This document shows, piece after piece, positions 31,979 to 42,235 of a DNA stretch of 64,000 bases (position 1 is its first letter; the number at the start of each line of letters is the position of its first letter). Position numbers and translations under genes: made by a program. The DNA is taken from NCBI RefSeq assembly GCF_013155275.1, contig NZ_JABJXS010000003.1, positions 310,001-374,000 of the forward strand, read 5' to 3'. A model generated the notes under the pieces. The model did not search any database and was not told where the DNA came from. It worked only from the letters and a program-made list of their open reading frames with translations. This DNA comes from Brenneria sp. hezel4-2-4 (GTDB taxonomy: Bacteria; Pseudomonadota; Gammaproteobacteria; Enterobacterales; Enterobacteriaceae).

Positions 31979-32461
31979 TTACCCGTCATGCTTGGCGATA
32001 TCCGCGAAGGTCGCCCGTAACAGACGGCCGAGGTCTTCCGCCGCCAGTTCGATATCCAGCCCTCGTTTGCCGCCGGAAATATAAATGGTATCGAATTGTC
32101 GCGCGGGCTGGTCAATAACCGTCGGCAATAACTTCTTCTGCCCTAATGGACTGATGCCGCCCACCAGATAACCGGTTACCCGTTGAGCGATGGCGGGATC
32201 GGCCATATCGGCTTTTTTGGCCGATAGCGCCCGGGCCACTTTCTTCAAGTCCAACATGCCGGCGACCGGCGTAACGGCGACGGCAAGATTTTTTGCATCG
32301 CCGTTCAGCGCCACCAGCAGCGTTTTATAAACCCGATCTTTGTTCAGCCCCAGTTTTCTGGCCGCTTCCTCGCCAAAATTGGTCTCATCGCTGTCGTGAT
32401 GATAGCTGTGTAACGTAAAGGCGATGTTGTTTTTCTCAAGCAGTTTGACTGCGGGTGTCAT
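31979..32461 (-). CDS. ybaK: Cys-tRNA(Pro)/Cys-tRNA(Cys) deacylase YbaK
   Basis: 160 residues. It removes Cys mischarged onto tRNA-Pro, a proofreading step in trans. Typical motifs are [26 protein letters not shown] (DLKKVA region) and [18 protein letters not shown]. It is followed (on the same strand) by ybaP upstream, with 29 bases between. The sRNA chiX, which lies between ybaK and ybaP in E. coli, does not fit in that gap and was not found nearby. Confidence 0.93.
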   Translation of the reverse strand: MTPAVKLLEKNNIAFTLHSYHHDSDETNFGEEAARKLGLNKDRVYKTLLVALNGDAKNLAVAVTPVAGMLDLKKVARALSAKKADMADPAIAQRVTGYLVGGISPLGQKKLLPTVIDQPARQFDTIYISGGKRGLDIELAAEDLGRLLRATFADIAKHDG

Positions 32462-32490
32462 GGTTCAAATATCCTTAGATGATGTTTTGC

Positions 32491-33294
32491 TCAATTTGCC
32501 TGTAATAACGCGGGTAGGTTGTCATCACCATATAAATGCAGAGCGCCGACGGCAACCACATAGTTTCCGGCAGGCAGCGCCTGAAGCTGTTGTTGCCAGC
32601 GTCGGTTACGCTGGTTCATCAGCAGATCGGTCATTTCATTGCCGAACGTTGCGGGGAGGGCGGACGTCAGCCTGTCGGGTTTGCTGTCCAGCCACCAGCC
32701 CACCATGGTTTGCAACAGGCGGGCGTTGGCATGCCAGTGAGTAAGGGTATCTTCCAGCAGCAGCAACCCGCCATGCGGCAACTGCTGGAGTAAATCAACC
32801 TGTGTTTGCTGTCCCTCAAGCTCAATGATATGCAGGCCTTGAGATTTCGCGGCATTAATCAATTGATAATCAATGCCGTAATCCGGGCGCAGTCCCAGCA
32901 GCTGCGCCTGTCTGGCCTGTAGCATCAGCGCCGCCTGCCAGGCGGGAAGTCGATCGATACTGCTTTCGCTGAAAGCCAGCGTTTCGCAGATCTGTTGCAA
33001 CTGACGATAGTTGTCAGGGCTCAGACGCTGTGCGAGCGGCGGTTCCGTTTCGTTATGTTCAAACGGCGAACCGGGATCCGAGATATCCGCCTCGATAATC
33101 AGCGCGGTCGCGCTCTTCAACTGTTTTAGCAGTGCATCAGGCAGGGGCGCCATATCCATGCTGCCCATATGAATACTGCCGACCAGATGAAACTGGCGCC
33201 GATCCGCCAGTTGAATGTCCACCGCCGGGTAGGCGTAAGCCAGCGGCGAAATAAACCCAAGGAAAGTCGCGATTCGACGCAGCAGTGGCCCCAT
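32491..33294 (-). CDS. ybaP: TraB/GumN family protein YbaP
   Basis: 267 residues, near the 264 of E. coli YbaP. The N-terminal signal-like segment LRRIATFLGFISPLAYAYP suggests export or membrane anchoring. The conserved LVGSIHMGSMDM motif (about residue 38) is the TraB hallmark. Family members are suggested to be metal-dependent proteases, but no activity is established for YbaP. Confidence 0.85.
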   Translation of the reverse strand: MGPLLRRIATFLGFISPLAYAYPAVDIQLADRRQFHLVGSIHMGSMDMAPLPDALLKQLKSATALIIEADISDPGSPFEHNETEPPLAQRLSPDNYRQLQQICETLAFSESSIDRLPAWQAALMLQARQAQLLGLRPDYGIDYQLINAAKSQGLHIIELEGQQTQVDLLQQLPHGGLLLLEDTLTHWHANARLLQTMVGWWLDSKPDRLTSALPATFGNEMTDLLMNQRNRRWQQQLQALPAGNYVVAVGALHLYGDDNLPALLQAN

Positions 33295-33403
33295 AGATCC
33301 TGTCTCCTTATCAACACGTCTATGCTAAACGCTAAACGGGATAAGTTGTACCGGTAATCGGCTGAAAAAGCGCAGATGACGGTATATTGCCGGCCGTCGT
33401 CTA

Positions 33404-35914
33404 TTATCCTTTCGGTTTAAAGCGCAGCAGCCGGTTGGCGTTGCTGACCACCGTAATGGAGGACAACGCCATCGCCGCCCCGGCCACCACCGGGCTTAAC
33501 AGCGTACCGGTCAGGGGATAAAGCACGCCGGCGGCGATCGGAATACCCAATGTGTTATAGATAAACGCGCCCAGCAGGTTCTGCTTCATATTGCGCAGCG
33601 TGGCGTTGGACAGCGCCAGCGCATCGGCCACGCCGTGCAGGCTGTGGCGCATCAGCGTAATGGCCGCGGTTTCGATGGCGATATCGCTGCCGCCGCCCAT
33701 GGCGATCCCCACGTCGGCCTGCGCCAGCGCCGGCGCATCGTTGATGCCGTCGCCAATCATCGCCACGCGTTTTCCCTGCGCTTGAAGCTTTTTGATGGCG
33801 TCCGCCTTGCCGTCCGGCAGTACGCCGGCAATCACCTGGTCGATCCCGGCCTGCTTGGCGATGGCGTTGGCGGTCACTGGGTTGTCGCCGGTCAACATCA
33901 CCAACTGGTAACCTTGCCGGTGCAGGCGTTGCAGGGCGGCGGCGCTGTCTTGCCGCAGGGGATCGCGAATGGAGAACATGGCGACAATTTGACCGTCCGC
34001 CGCCAGTAAAACCGGCGTGACGCCGCGCTGCGCCTGTTCGTCGATCGGCACATCGTCTTGCCGGGCGGTAATCTGATGCTGCTTAAGCAGCGCCGGATTG
34101 CCCAGCAGCAACGATACCCCGTCGGCCTGTCCGCTGACGCCCAGCCCGCGCAGGGTGCGAAACCGGTTAACCTCGGTGAGCGTCAGCCCTTTCGCCCGCT
34201 CGACAATGGCTTTCGCCAGCGGGTGACTGGAGCCTTGCTCCAGCGACGCCGCCCAGCTTAACGCCTGTTGTTCCGTCACCGCGCCAAAGGTGTGAATCTC
34301 GACCACCCGTGGCTGACCTTCGGTTAAGGTGCCGGTTTTATCGAACACCAGAATATCCAGTTTGCTGGCCTGCTGAAGCGCATCCGCGTCCCGCACCAGC
34401 ACCCCCAGTTCGGCGGCGCGTCCGACGCCGGAAATAATCGACATCGGCGTCGCTAGCCCGAGCGCGCAGGGGCAGGCGATGATCAGCACCGTGGTGGCAA
34501 TCACCAGCGTATAGACGATTTGCGGCTGCGGCCCGACAAAGAACCAAATCGCGCCGCTGATCACGGCGATAGCCACCACCACCGGGACGAACACGGCGGA
34601 AATCCGATCCGCCAACTGGCCGATGGCGGGTTTGCTGCTCTGCGCCTGCCTGACCAAGCGGATAATGCGTGACAGCGTGGTTTGATTGCCGATCGCGTCG
34701 GCGCGAAAGAGCGCGCCGCCATCCTGCACCAACGTCCCGGCATGTACGGCGTCGCCGGGGGTTTTTTGCCGCGGGATCGGTTCGCCGGTCAGCATTGCTT
34801 CATCGACCCACAGTTCCCCTTGCAGGATTTCACCGTCCACCGGAATGCGATCGCCGGTGGTCAGACGCAGCGTCACCCCGGATTGCACCTCGGACAGGGG
34901 GATCTGTCGCTCGCCTTCTGCCGTGACGACGCGCGCGGTCGGCGGCGTTAAGTCCAACAGCCTTTCCAGCGCGTGAGAAGAACGCTGACGGGCGCGCTGC
35001 TCCAGCGCATGGCCGAGATTAATCAGGCCGATAATCATCGCGCTGGCTTCATAGTAAAGGTGACGCGCCGCCATAGGGAAAATATCGGGCCACAGGTTAA
35101 CGGTGATGGAATACAGCCAGGCGGCGCCGGTGCCGAGCGCGACCAGCGTATCCATCGTGGCCGCGCCGTTTTTCAGGCTGCGCCAGGCATTACGGTAAAA
35201 GTGTCCCCCGGCGAAAACCATCACCGCCAGCGTCAGTACGCCAATCGCCAGCCACGGCGTGCGGCTTTCCGGCGTCAGGGTCATGCTGCCGCCCAGTACG
35301 CCCCAGAGCATCAGGGGAATACCAAGCAGTAAACCCAGCGCGGCCTGCCACTGAAACCGGCGGATATTTTGTTGTGCGGTTTGCTGCTGACGCGCGCGGC
35401 GCTGATCCTCATCCTGAATGATTTCCGCCCCGTAGCCCGCCTGTTCGACGGCGGCAATCAGCGCCGCCTGCGTTGCGTGCCCGCTGACCAGCGCGCTGCG
35501 TTCGGCCAGATTAACCCGCGCCTGCGTGACGCCCGCCACGCTCTGCAACGCATTTTGCACCCGATTGACGCAGCTGGCGCAGCTCATCCCCTGAAGCAGA
35601 AGCTGCACGCTATCATCGTCAATCCGCGCTGCCGGAACATCACTCTGGGCCGCTGGCAGCGTTTCCGGCGTGGTCGCTACCTGTGCCAGCGGCTCAGTTT
35701 TTGGGGGCGCGGCTTCCTGTACGCTGGCCTGATAGCCCGCCTGTTCGATACTGTCGATGAGCGTCTGGGCATCGGCATCGCCGGTGATCCTGGCACCATC
35801 GAGCGTGACCTCTGCCTGTTCAACATCCGGCAGCGCCTCCAGCGTTTTTTTAACCCGCTGGACGCAATGTCCGCAGGTTAATCCCTGCAATGACAACACG
35901 GTGGTTTGCGACAT
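33404..35914 (-). CDS. copA: Copper-exporting P-type ATPase CopA
   Basis: About 836 residues. Two N-terminal heavy-metal-binding domains (GLTCGHC near residue 11 and GMSCASC near residue 110), membrane copper site CPC in [14 protein letters not shown], phosphorylation loop DKTGTLTEG and hinge [14 protein letters not shown]. It pumps Cu+ from the cytosol to the periplasm. The ATG at 35914 follows AGGAGA by nine bases; the longer frame to 35938 has no such site. It is divergent from cueR with a MerR-type promoter in the gap, whereas in E. coli two genes lie between. Confidence 0.96.
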   Translation of the reverse strand: MSQTTVLSLQGLTCGHCVQRVKKTLEALPDVEQAEVTLDGARITGDADAQTLIDSIEQAGYQASVQEAAPPKTEPLAQVATTPETLPAAQSDVPAARIDDDSVQLLLQGMSCASCVNRVQNALQSVAGVTQARVNLAERSALVSGHATQAALIAAVEQAGYGAEIIQDEDQRRARQQQTAQQNIRRFQWQAALGLLLGIPLMLWGVLGGSMTLTPESRTPWLAIGVLTLAVMVFAGGHFYRNAWRSLKNGAATMDTLVALGTGAAWLYSITVNLWPDIFPMAARHLYYEASAMIIGLINLGHALEQRARQRSSHALERLLDLTPPTARVVTAEGERQIPLSEVQSGVTLRLTTGDRIPVDGEILQGELWVDEAMLTGEPIPRQKTPGDAVHAGTLVQDGGALFRADAIGNQTTLSRIIRLVRQAQSSKPAIGQLADRISAVFVPVVVAIAVISGAIWFFVGPQPQIVYTLVIATTVLIIACPCALGLATPMSIISGVGRAAELGVLVRDADALQQASKLDILVFDKTGTLTEGQPRVVEIHTFGAVTEQQALSWAASLEQGSSHPLAKAIVERAKGLTLTEVNRFRTLRGLGVSGQADGVSLLLGNPALLKQHQITARQDDVPIDEQAQRGVTPVLLAADGQIVAMFSIRDPLRQDSAAALQRLHRQGYQLVMLTGDNPVTANAIAKQAGIDQVIAGVLPDGKADAIKKLQAQGKRVAMIGDGINDAPALAQADVGIAMGGGSDIAIETAAITLMRHSLHGVADALALSNATLRNMKQNLLGAFIYNTLGIPIAAGVLYPLTGTLLSPVVAGAAMALSSITVVSNANRLLRFKPKG

Positions 35915-35997
35915 AATTATCTTCTCCTGAGATCGCAATCGATGGTCAAATACATTGACCGGCTGACTGATTTACACTAGTTATTAAGCAGGGTAAA

Positions 35998-36020
35998 CCC
36001 TCCAGCAAGGGGAGAGTCAA
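35998..36020 (-). promoter_or_regulatory. CueR-responsive promoter of copA
   Basis: Reading leftward: TTGAC at 36020-36016 (-35) then the interrupted dyad CTCCCCTTGCTGGAGGG (36014-35998). This matches the E. coli copA promoter (CCTTGCTGGAAGG type) in which CueR sits between -35 and -10 with the long spacer of MerR-type promoters. The cueR start codon is only 11 bases away. Confidence 0.85.
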
Positions 36021-36030
36021 GGGGGAAACA

Positions 36031-36450
36031 ATGAACATCAGCGATGTGGCGAAAAAAACCGGCCTTACCAGTAAAACCATTCGCTTCTATGAAGAGAAAG
36101 CGTTGCTGACCGCGCCGTTACGCTCTGAAAATGGCTACCGTAGCTATAACGCGCATCATGTCGAAGAGCTGACGCTATTGCGTCAGGCGCGTCAGGTCGG
36201 GTTTAACCTGGACGAGTGCCGCGAACTGGTGGCGTTGTTTAACGATCCTTTGCGCCACAGTGCGGATGTGAAAGCCCGCACGTTGCAAAAAGTACATGAA
36301 ATAGAAGAACATATCGAGGCGCTAAAAGTGATGCGCGAGCGTTTACTCTCGCTGGCGGAACAGTGCCCGGGAGACAGCGGCGCCGACTGTCCGATTATTA
36401 ATCATCTTGCCGGATGTTGTCATTCGGGGCCAAAATCGCGCTCCGAATGA
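36031..36450 (+). CDS. cueR: Copper-responsive MerR-family activator CueR
   Basis: 139 residues. MerR helix-turn-helix ([23 protein letters not shown]), dimerisation helix and the C-terminal Cu(I) loop with two cysteines (CPGDSGADC), the ligand pair of CueR. It senses Cu+ and activates copA. A tail Cys pair/His cluster ([11 protein letters not shown]) follows. GGGGGAAACA precedes the ATG. Confidence 0.94.
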   Translation: MNISDVAKKTGLTSKTIRFYEEKALLTAPLRSENGYRSYNAHHVEELTLLRQARQVGFNLDECRELVALFNDPLRHSADVKARTLQKVHEIEEHIEALKVMRERLLSLAEQCPGDSGADCPIINHLAGCCHSGPKSRSE

Positions 36451-36459
36451 CCGGTTGTG

Positions 36460-36915
36460 TTATGGCGTAACCGGACGCACGTGCAGCGTAATGCCTTCAA
36501 CGGCGATCACTTCAATCTGCGTACCGGCAACCAAATCCTGTTCGGATTTTATCCGCCAGGCGCCGTCGCCGATTCTGACGCGGCCAAAGCCGTCCACCAC
36601 CGGTTCCGTCAGCGTGGCCCGCAGTCCCACTAACTGTTGACCGCGCTGGTTGAGCGTCGATGCCGGACGAGTAAGCGTTCGCTTACGCAGCCAGTACCAC
36701 CACAGCAGGGCGGTGACAATGGTCAGAATGGCGAACGTAACGCCCTGCCACGGCCATCCCACCGGCGCCAGCCAGACCAGTAAGCCGACCAGTATCGCGG
36801 AGATCCCGCTCCATAACAGATAACCGCTGGCGCCCAGCATCTCGGCCGCCAGCAGCAGGCCACCGAGTGACAGCCAGAACCAGTGCGCATTTTCCATCAC
36901 CAGTTCAATCCCCAT
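36460..36915 (-). CDS. ybbJ: NfeD-like inner-membrane protein YbbJ
   Basis: 151 residues: membrane helices at about residues 10-30, 32-50 and 52-70, then a C-terminal OB-fold domain (LVGLRATLTEPVVDGFGRVRIGDGAW), the NfeD pattern. NfeD proteins work with SPFH proteins, and this gene overlaps qmcA by one base, downstream in the same operon. It ends nine bases from the convergent cueR. Confidence 0.9.
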   Translation of the reverse strand: MGIELVMENAHWFWLSLGGLLLAAEMLGASGYLLWSGISAILVGLLVWLAPVGWPWQGVTFAILTIVTALLWWYWLRKRTLTRPASTLNQRGQQLVGLRATLTEPVVDGFGRVRIGDGAWRIKSEQDLVAGTQIEVIAVEGITLHVRPVTP

Positions 36916-37829
36916 TATTTACTCCGACTGTCCTGACTATCTTTTATCAGCTCGGTAATCCCGCCAATCGCGCCCATCAGATTACTGGCTTCCAGCGGCA
37001 TCATGATCACTTTGCTGTTGTTGGATGAGCCGATTTGTTGCAGCGCATCGGTATATTTCTGGGCCACGAAATAGTTGATTGCCTGAATGTTGCCCGCGGC
37101 GATGGCCTCAGACACCATTTTGGTGGCTTGCGCTTCGGCTTCCGCCGCACGTTCACGCGCTTCCGCTTCTAAAAAGGCCGACTGACGCTGCCCTTCGGCT
37201 TTCAGGATCTGCGATTGTTTTTCCCCCTCGGCGCGCAGAATCGCCGCCTGGCGCACCCCTTCGGCCTCAAGAATATCGGCGCGTTTGTTACGCTCCGCTT
37301 TCATCTGCGCGTTCATCGCCGCAATCAACTCGGCCGGCGGGCGCACATCGCGGATTTCAATACGGGTGATTTTAACGCCCCACGGGTTGGTGGCTTCATC
37401 GACGATATGCAGTAACCGGCTGTTAATGCTGTCGCGCTGGGAAAGCATTTCATCCAGTTCCATCGAACCCAGCACCGTACGGAAGTTGGTCATGGTCAGG
37501 TTGACGATGGCCTGTTCCAGATTGCTGACTTCATACGCCGCGCGCGCCGGGTCGATCACCTGAATAAAGCACACGGCATCGATCGCCACATTGGCGTTGT
37601 CGCGCGAGATGACTTCCTGGGACGGAATATCCAGTACCTGTTCCATCATGTTGATTTTCCGGCCGACGCGATCCATGAAAGGAACGACCAGATTAAGCCC
37701 CGGCATCAGCGTTTTGGTGTAGCGGCCGAAGCGTTCGACAGTCCATTGATAACCCTGCGGGACGATTTTGATGCCTGACCAGACAAGAATGAGCGCAACA
37801 AAGATCAAAATAGGAATGACGGTAAGCAT
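36915..37829 (-). CDS. qmcA: SPFH-domain membrane protease modulator QmcA
   Basis: 304 residues. Single N-terminal membrane anchor ([17 protein letters not shown]), then an SPFH/band-7 domain ([20 protein letters not shown]) and an Ala/Glu-rich coiled coil (about 180-260). In E. coli QmcA works with FtsH quality control of membrane proteins. It forms an operon with ybbJ. Confidence 0.94.
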   Translation of the reverse strand: MLTVIPILIFVALILVWSGIKIVPQGYQWTVERFGRYTKTLMPGLNLVVPFMDRVGRKINMMEQVLDIPSQEVISRDNANVAIDAVCFIQVIDPARAAYEVSNLEQAIVNLTMTNFRTVLGSMELDEMLSQRDSINSRLLHIVDEATNPWGVKITRIEIRDVRPPAELIAAMNAQMKAERNKRADILEAEGVRQAAILRAEGEKQSQILKAEGQRQSAFLEAEARERAAEAEAQATKMVSEAIAAGNIQAINYFVAQKYTDALQQIGSSNNSKVIMMPLEASNLMGAIGGITELIKDSQDSRSK

Positions 37830-38142
37830 GGTCTAAAACCTCCTGATTGTTTTATCTGCCGTTAGTGTAACCCAAGCGTAGCCGGGATCCGTTGTTCTGT
37901 GGTTATTTTCCCCCGTTTTGTCGCCTTCGGCATTCTTTCTCTCTCGATCTTGCCGCGTGAGTAAAATCGGACGAGTGAAAAATACGACAAGTTTGATAAG
38001 TTTGTCGTATTAGACAAGTTTGGAAAGTTTTTGCTACGGTGGTTTTGCGCAATCGATTTGCTTGATTCTTGATCTATATCCGGCGATGCACCCGTGCTAC
38101 GGCAATGGCGTCTCTGGGAATGCTGTTAATCAGGAGTATGTG
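37830..38142 (+). promoter_or_regulatory. Divergent control region with inverted-repeat operator in front of the ABC importer
   Basis: The 313-base gap between qmcA and the ABC operon has no gene. It holds a 31-base inverted repeat (37981-38011) with perfect 10-base arms AATACGACAA and TTGTCGTATT around 11 bases. A third GACAA at 38013-38017 makes a second dyad with the right arm (TTGTC-N6-GACAA), so there are three half-sites in one turn-spaced block. It looks like a regulator binding site about 130 bases before the first start codon. Which regulator binds is unknown; the unusual MerR-type protein 4.5 kb downstream is the first candidate. Confidence 0.6.
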
Positions 38143-38979
38143 ATGAGCCTTTCACCTGCAATAAACAAGACACCGACAACCGCTTCCGCGTCGCCTCCGG
38201 TTGCAATCTCGATGCGAGGAGTAAAAAAGCAGTTTCTTGATCACGATGAAAACGTGGTGGACGTGATTAAAGACATCTCGATTGATATTTATCACCGCGA
38301 ATTTATCAGTATTGTCGGCCCCAGCGGATGCGGCAAGAGCACCATGTTCAACATGATCGCCGGACTGTTGGCGCCCTCCGCCGGTGAAATTCAGGTCTTT
38401 GACCAATATTACGCCATGCCTAAGAAAGGCCGGGTGGGCTACATGCTGCAAAAGGATCTGCTGTTTCCCTGGCGCACCATCCTCGATAACGTCTGCCTGG
38501 GTCTGGAAATCAGCGAAGTGCCGAAGAAAGAACGCCATGAACGGGCCATGGCCTATCTGCTGAAATATGGTCTGGGGGATTTCGCCCATGCCTATCCCGC
38601 CACGCTTTCCGGCGGCATGCGCCAAAGAGCGGCGCTGATCCGCACGCTGGTCATCGATCCGGACATCATTCTGCTCGATGAACCTTTCTCCGCGCTGGAT
38701 TACCAAACCCGGCTGGTGCTGGAAGAGGAGATCCTGTCGATTCTCAATGAATATGGCAAGACGGTGGTGCTGATCACCCACGATATTGGCGAGGCGATTT
38801 CCATGTCCGATCGCATCGTGGTGATGTCGCAGCGACCGACGTGGAATAAAAAAACCTATGAAGTGGGCCTGGCCAAGCAACACGGTTCCGCTATGGGCGC
38901 CCGAAAAGATCCGCGTTTTCAGCAGTTTTTCGATGATATATGGGCTGATATGGATATTCAGTTGGGAGGACGGCCATGA
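38143..38979 (+). CDS. ABC transporter ATP-binding protein (NitT/TauT family)
   Basis: 278 residues. Walker A GPSGCGKST, Q-loop YMLQKDLLFPWRT, signature LSGGMRQR, Walker B IILLDEPFSALD and the H-loop LITHD are all present. The frame is open for 41 codons upstream, but the ATG at 38143 has AGGAG six bases before it. It shares four bases with the permease gene. The family imports nitrate, sulfonates, taurine, pyrimidines and other small compounds; the substrate here is not evident. Confidence 0.92.
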   Translation: MSLSPAINKTPTTASASPPVAISMRGVKKQFLDHDENVVDVIKDISIDIYHREFISIVGPSGCGKSTMFNMIAGLLAPSAGEIQVFDQYYAMPKKGRVGYMLQKDLLFPWRTILDNVCLGLEISEVPKKERHERAMAYLLKYGLGDFAHAYPATLSGGMRQRAALIRTLVIDPDIILLDEPFSALDYQTRLVLEEEILSILNEYGKTVVLITHDIGEAISMSDRIVVMSQRPTWNKKTYEVGLAKQHGSAMGARKDPRFQQFFDDIWADMDIQLGGRP

Positions 38980-39821
38980 ATATGCCAGCGACCGCTACGG
39001 ATAAAAATCGTTCCGCGCTGTCGGCTCTGAACCGCCGACGCAGAAAGAAATTGTTGCGGCTATTGAAAGATAATAGCTGGCGCGCGCTGATCCTCATCTC
39101 GATGGTCGGGCTGTGGCAATACGGCGTGGATACCGGCATGGTCAATGCCTTTTTGATGGGCTCTCCGGCAGGGATCTGGCATGAGTTTGTCCGCCTGTCG
39201 GCTAACGGCGAACTGCTGACCAATACCTATGTCACGGTCTACGCCACGGTGATCGGCTTTGTGCTCGGCAGCCTGCTCGGCTCGTTGTCCGGGCTGTTGT
39301 TGTGGTATTCGCCGGCGCTGGCGCGCATCCTCGATCCGTTTTTTATCGCCTTGAACGGGCTGCCGAAAATCGCGCTGGCTCCCATCATTATTATCTGGTT
39401 CGGGTCCGGCATGTTTTCCAAAATCGCCCTGGCTTTCATCGCCACCTATATCGTGGCGCTGCTGTCGGCGTGGCAGGGAACGCACCAGATCGATAACAAC
39501 CAGGTGAATTTGATGCGCTCGCTCGGCGCCAACAAGAACCAGATTTTCCGCAAAGTGGTGATCCCGTCCACGCTGCCATGGATCATCTCCGCCTTCCGCC
39601 TGAATATCGGTTTCGCGCTGATTGCCGATATCGGGGGCGAATTTATCTCCTCGGATTATGGCCTGGGCAAAATGATTTTCGTCGCCGGCAACCTGTTCAA
39701 TCTCAATGTGGTCTGGGTCGGCGTCTTTACCCTGCTGTTTGTCGCTATCGTACTTTATCTGCTGGTTATCCAGCTACAGCGCTGGCTGCTGCCCTGGGAA
39801 CGCCAGTCCGCCAATCGTTAG
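38976..39821 (+). CDS. ABC transporter permease (BPD type, NitT/TauT family)
   Basis: 281 residues. An unusually basic N-terminus (RNRRRRKKLLRLL-type stretch) is followed by six or so membrane helices. The EAA loop is QVNLMRSLGANKNQIFRKVVIPSTLPW near residue 180. It is coupled to the ATPase gene by the ATGA overlap. The permease acts with the binding protein encoded 48 bases downstream. Confidence 0.9.
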   Translation: MNMPATATDKNRSALSALNRRRRKKLLRLLKDNSWRALILISMVGLWQYGVDTGMVNAFLMGSPAGIWHEFVRLSANGELLTNTYVTVYATVIGFVLGSLLGSLSGLLLWYSPALARILDPFFIALNGLPKIALAPIIIIWFGSGMFSKIALAFIATYIVALLSAWQGTHQIDNNQVNLMRSLGANKNQIFRKVVIPSTLPWIISAFRLNIGFALIADIGGEFISSDYGLGKMIFVAGNLFNLNVVWVGVFTLLFVAIVLYLLVIQLQRWLLPWERQSANR

Positions 39822-39869
39822 TCATGTCGTTTGCTTGTTCCGTAACCCATTAATCGAAGGAGTTCGACG

Positions 39870-40841
39870 ATGAATAAATTGGTTTCATGGCTGTGTGCCG
39901 CTGTCTTTACTCTGGGCTCCGCCGGCAGCTTCGCCGCTGACGGCAAGGCCGATCGCGTGCTGGTAACCGAAGCGTTTCATTCGCTGCTGTATCTGCCGGT
40001 CTATGTGGCGAAACATCAGGGGATATTCGCTCAGAATCAGATTGATGTGGCGACCATTCGGTCGGCGGGGTCCGGCCCTACCGCGCTGGCGGCCGTGTTG
40101 TCCGGCGAGGCGCAGTTCTCGGTTCACGGTCCTGAGCATGTGGGATTCGCTCAGCAGAAAGGCGGCACCGCCAAGGCGGTCAGCGCCGTCGCTAACAGCG
40201 CGCCGGTATGGATACTGGCCAAGCCGGACTTTACCTTTAATTCGCCGGCCGACCTGAAGGGGAAACGCCTGGTTTCCGGGCTGGCTCCCGGTACGTCCAA
40301 CACGCTGCTGCTGCGTTTGCTGCAACAACATGGTTTGGATCCCAAGAAAGACGTCACGATTAACGAAGTCCAGAATGGCTCGGAACTGGGGCCGTTGCTG
40401 GCCGGCAGAGCAGACGTGGCGGTGGTCTATGAACCGCAGGCCGATCAGGGGGTAGGGCAGGGGCTGAAGGTGATTTACGACTTTACCCGCGACTACCCTG
40501 AGTACGCTTTTTCCACCATCAATACCTCGGAGAAAATCATCACCGACAATCCTCAACTGGTCGCCCGTTTCGTCAAATCCATCAACGAGTCGCTGGCTTT
40601 TATACGCCAACACCCGGATGAAGCGAAAAAAGTGGCCCGTCTGGAGTTCTCCTCCCTGGACGCCAAAGTGGTGGATGCGGCGGTACAGCGGATGATCGAC
40701 AGCAGTGTCTATCCCGCTGACGCGGTGATTTCTCCTTTGGCGTTTACCACTGCTATCGATATCCAGAAATTCGTCGGCAATATCACGCAGGATATGCCTT
40801 ATGAACAGATTGTTGATGGTCAGTTCGCCAGCAAACCCTGA
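39870..40841 (+). CDS. Periplasmic substrate-binding protein (NMT1/THI5-like, SsuA/TauA type)
   Basis: 323 residues. Signal peptide MNKLVSWLCAAVFTLGSAGSF is cleaved near FAADG. The mature part is an NMT1-like two-lobe binding fold (LPVYVAKHQGIFAQNQIDVATIRSAGSGPTALAAVLSGEAQFS as its recognisable first lobe, given here in short segments). Relatives bind sulfonates, nitrate, pyrimidine precursors or riboflavin. No binding-pocket residue allows an assignment. It follows the permease by 48 bases, with GAAGGAG before the start. Confidence 0.88.
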   Translation: MNKLVSWLCAAVFTLGSAGSFAADGKADRVLVTEAFHSLLYLPVYVAKHQGIFAQNQIDVATIRSAGSGPTALAAVLSGEAQFSVHGPEHVGFAQQKGGTAKAVSAVANSAPVWILAKPDFTFNSPADLKGKRLVSGLAPGTSNTLLLRLLQQHGLDPKKDVTINEVQNGSELGPLLAGRADVAVVYEPQADQGVGQGLKVIYDFTRDYPEYAFSTINTSEKIITDNPQLVARFVKSINESLAFIRQHPDEAKKVARLEFSSLDAKVVDAAVQRMIDSSVYPADAVISPLAFTTAIDIQKFVGNITQDMPYEQIVDGQFASKP

Positions 40842-40855
40842 TAAGGAGCGGCTTT

Positions 40856-42226
40856 ATGAAAAACATGTTGGACCATTCGCCTTTTGCCACTATCGCCGCC
40901 ACCCGGCGGATGCTGGCGCAGCGTCAAGTGTCTCCAGGCGAGTTGCTGAGTCATTTTCTGGCGCGTATCGATGAGCGTGATGGTCAGATCAAAGCCTGGC
41001 GCTATCTCGATCGGGACGGCGCCAAACGGCGGGCGGTGGAGCTGGATCGGCAGATGGCGGCGATTGCCTGTAAGCCTGCGCTATTCGGCATTCCCTATGG
41101 CGCCAAGGATATCTTCCATACGCGCGGGCTGCCCACCGAAGGCGGTTCCAAAGTTTGTCAGGGGATGATCTCCGGCGAAAATGCCAGCGTAGTCGATAGG
41201 CTCGATGAGATGGGCGCGCTGTTGCTGGGCAAGCTGACGACGACGGAGTTCGCCAATTGGGGCACGCCGCCCGAAACGGGCAACGCCTGGAATCCGCAAT
41301 ATACGCCCGGCGGCTCCAGCAGCGGCTCTGCCGCCGCGCTTGGCGCGCGCATGGCGCTGATGACGCTGGGAACGCAGACCGCCGGGTCGTTGTCCCGTCC
41401 GGCGGCGTTTAACGGGGTCACGGTGCTGAAAGCGACCTATGGGCGCATCAGTAAAGCCGGGGTTATCCCCGCCAGTTGGTCGCTGGATCATGTCGGCGCC
41501 TTTACTCACACGGTTGAGGATGCGGTGCTGGTGTATAACGCGCTGTCTGGCCCGGACTCGAAAGATGAAGCCACCCATTCGCTGCCTTATATGCCGCTGC
41601 AATTAAGGGAGAAGCACGATTATACTGTCGGTATCGTGGAACATCCGTGGTTTGCCAATGTGGATGATGAGATAGGCGCGGCCTGTCGGCGGGCGATGGA
41701 TCAACTGGCCGGACACGGCGTTCGGCTAAGACGTATCGGGCTGCCGGAAAGCTTTGACGCGGCCTGTCAGGCGCATCAGATTGTGATGCAGGCTGAATGC
41801 GCCGCCTATCATCGCCCCAATTTCCTGAAAACGCCGGGGTTATTCGGCGTTTATTTACAGGAATTCCTGCAACAGGGGCTGGAGATTTCCGCCCATGAGT
41901 ATCTGCAAGCCCAGCAGACCCGGGCGCGTTACCGTGCGGAGCTGGCGGCGTTGTTTGATGGGGTGGATATCCTGATGACGCCCGCCACGCCGACGCTGGC
42001 GCCGTATAGCCTGGAGCTTACCGGTTCGCCGGCGTTTAATATGCCGTTTACCAACGCCGGCGTGCCGACGCTGACGCTGCCGGTCGGTTTTTCCCGTTCG
42101 GGATTGCCTATTGGTATGCAGTGGGTCGCCCGGCACGGTAATGAACAGGCGCTGGCGGATTTGGGGTTGTACTACCAGCAGATGACCGACTGGCATGCCT
42201 ATTTACCTCCGGTCTGCCAGCAATGA
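40856..42226 (+). CDS. Amidase (amidase signature family)
   Basis: 456 residues. Ser-cis-Ser-Lys triad: K84 in PYGAKDIF, S154 in GGSSSGS and S178 in TAGSLSRP, with the spacing 154 to 178 typical of the family. It hydrolyses an amide, or a ureide as in allophanate hydrolase-like members. It follows the binding protein gene by 14 bases (AAGGAG upstream of the start) and so belongs to the importer operon: the natural reading is uptake of an amide-bearing compound followed by its cleavage. Confidence 0.9.
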   Translation: MKNMLDHSPFATIAATRRMLAQRQVSPGELLSHFLARIDERDGQIKAWRYLDRDGAKRRAVELDRQMAAIACKPALFGIPYGAKDIFHTRGLPTEGGSKVCQGMISGENASVVDRLDEMGALLLGKLTTTEFANWGTPPETGNAWNPQYTPGGSSSGSAAALGARMALMTLGTQTAGSLSRPAAFNGVTVLKATYGRISKAGVIPASWSLDHVGAFTHTVEDAVLVYNALSGPDSKDEATHSLPYMPLQLREKHDYTVGIVEHPWFANVDDEIGAACRRAMDQLAGHGVRLRRIGLPESFDAACQAHQIVMQAECAAYHRPNFLKTPGLFGVYLQEFLQQGLEISAHEYLQAQQTRARYRAELAALFDGVDILMTPATPTLAPYSLELTGSPAFNMPFTNAGVPTLTLPVGFSRSGLPIGMQWVARHGNEQALADLGLYYQQMTDWHAYLPPVCQQ

Positions 42227-42235
42227 AAATAAATT

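Noticed and set aside
32462-32490. ChiX small RNA, present between ybaK and ybaP in E. coli
   Set aside because: The gap is only 29 bases and no ChiX-like hairpins were found here or between ybaP and copA.
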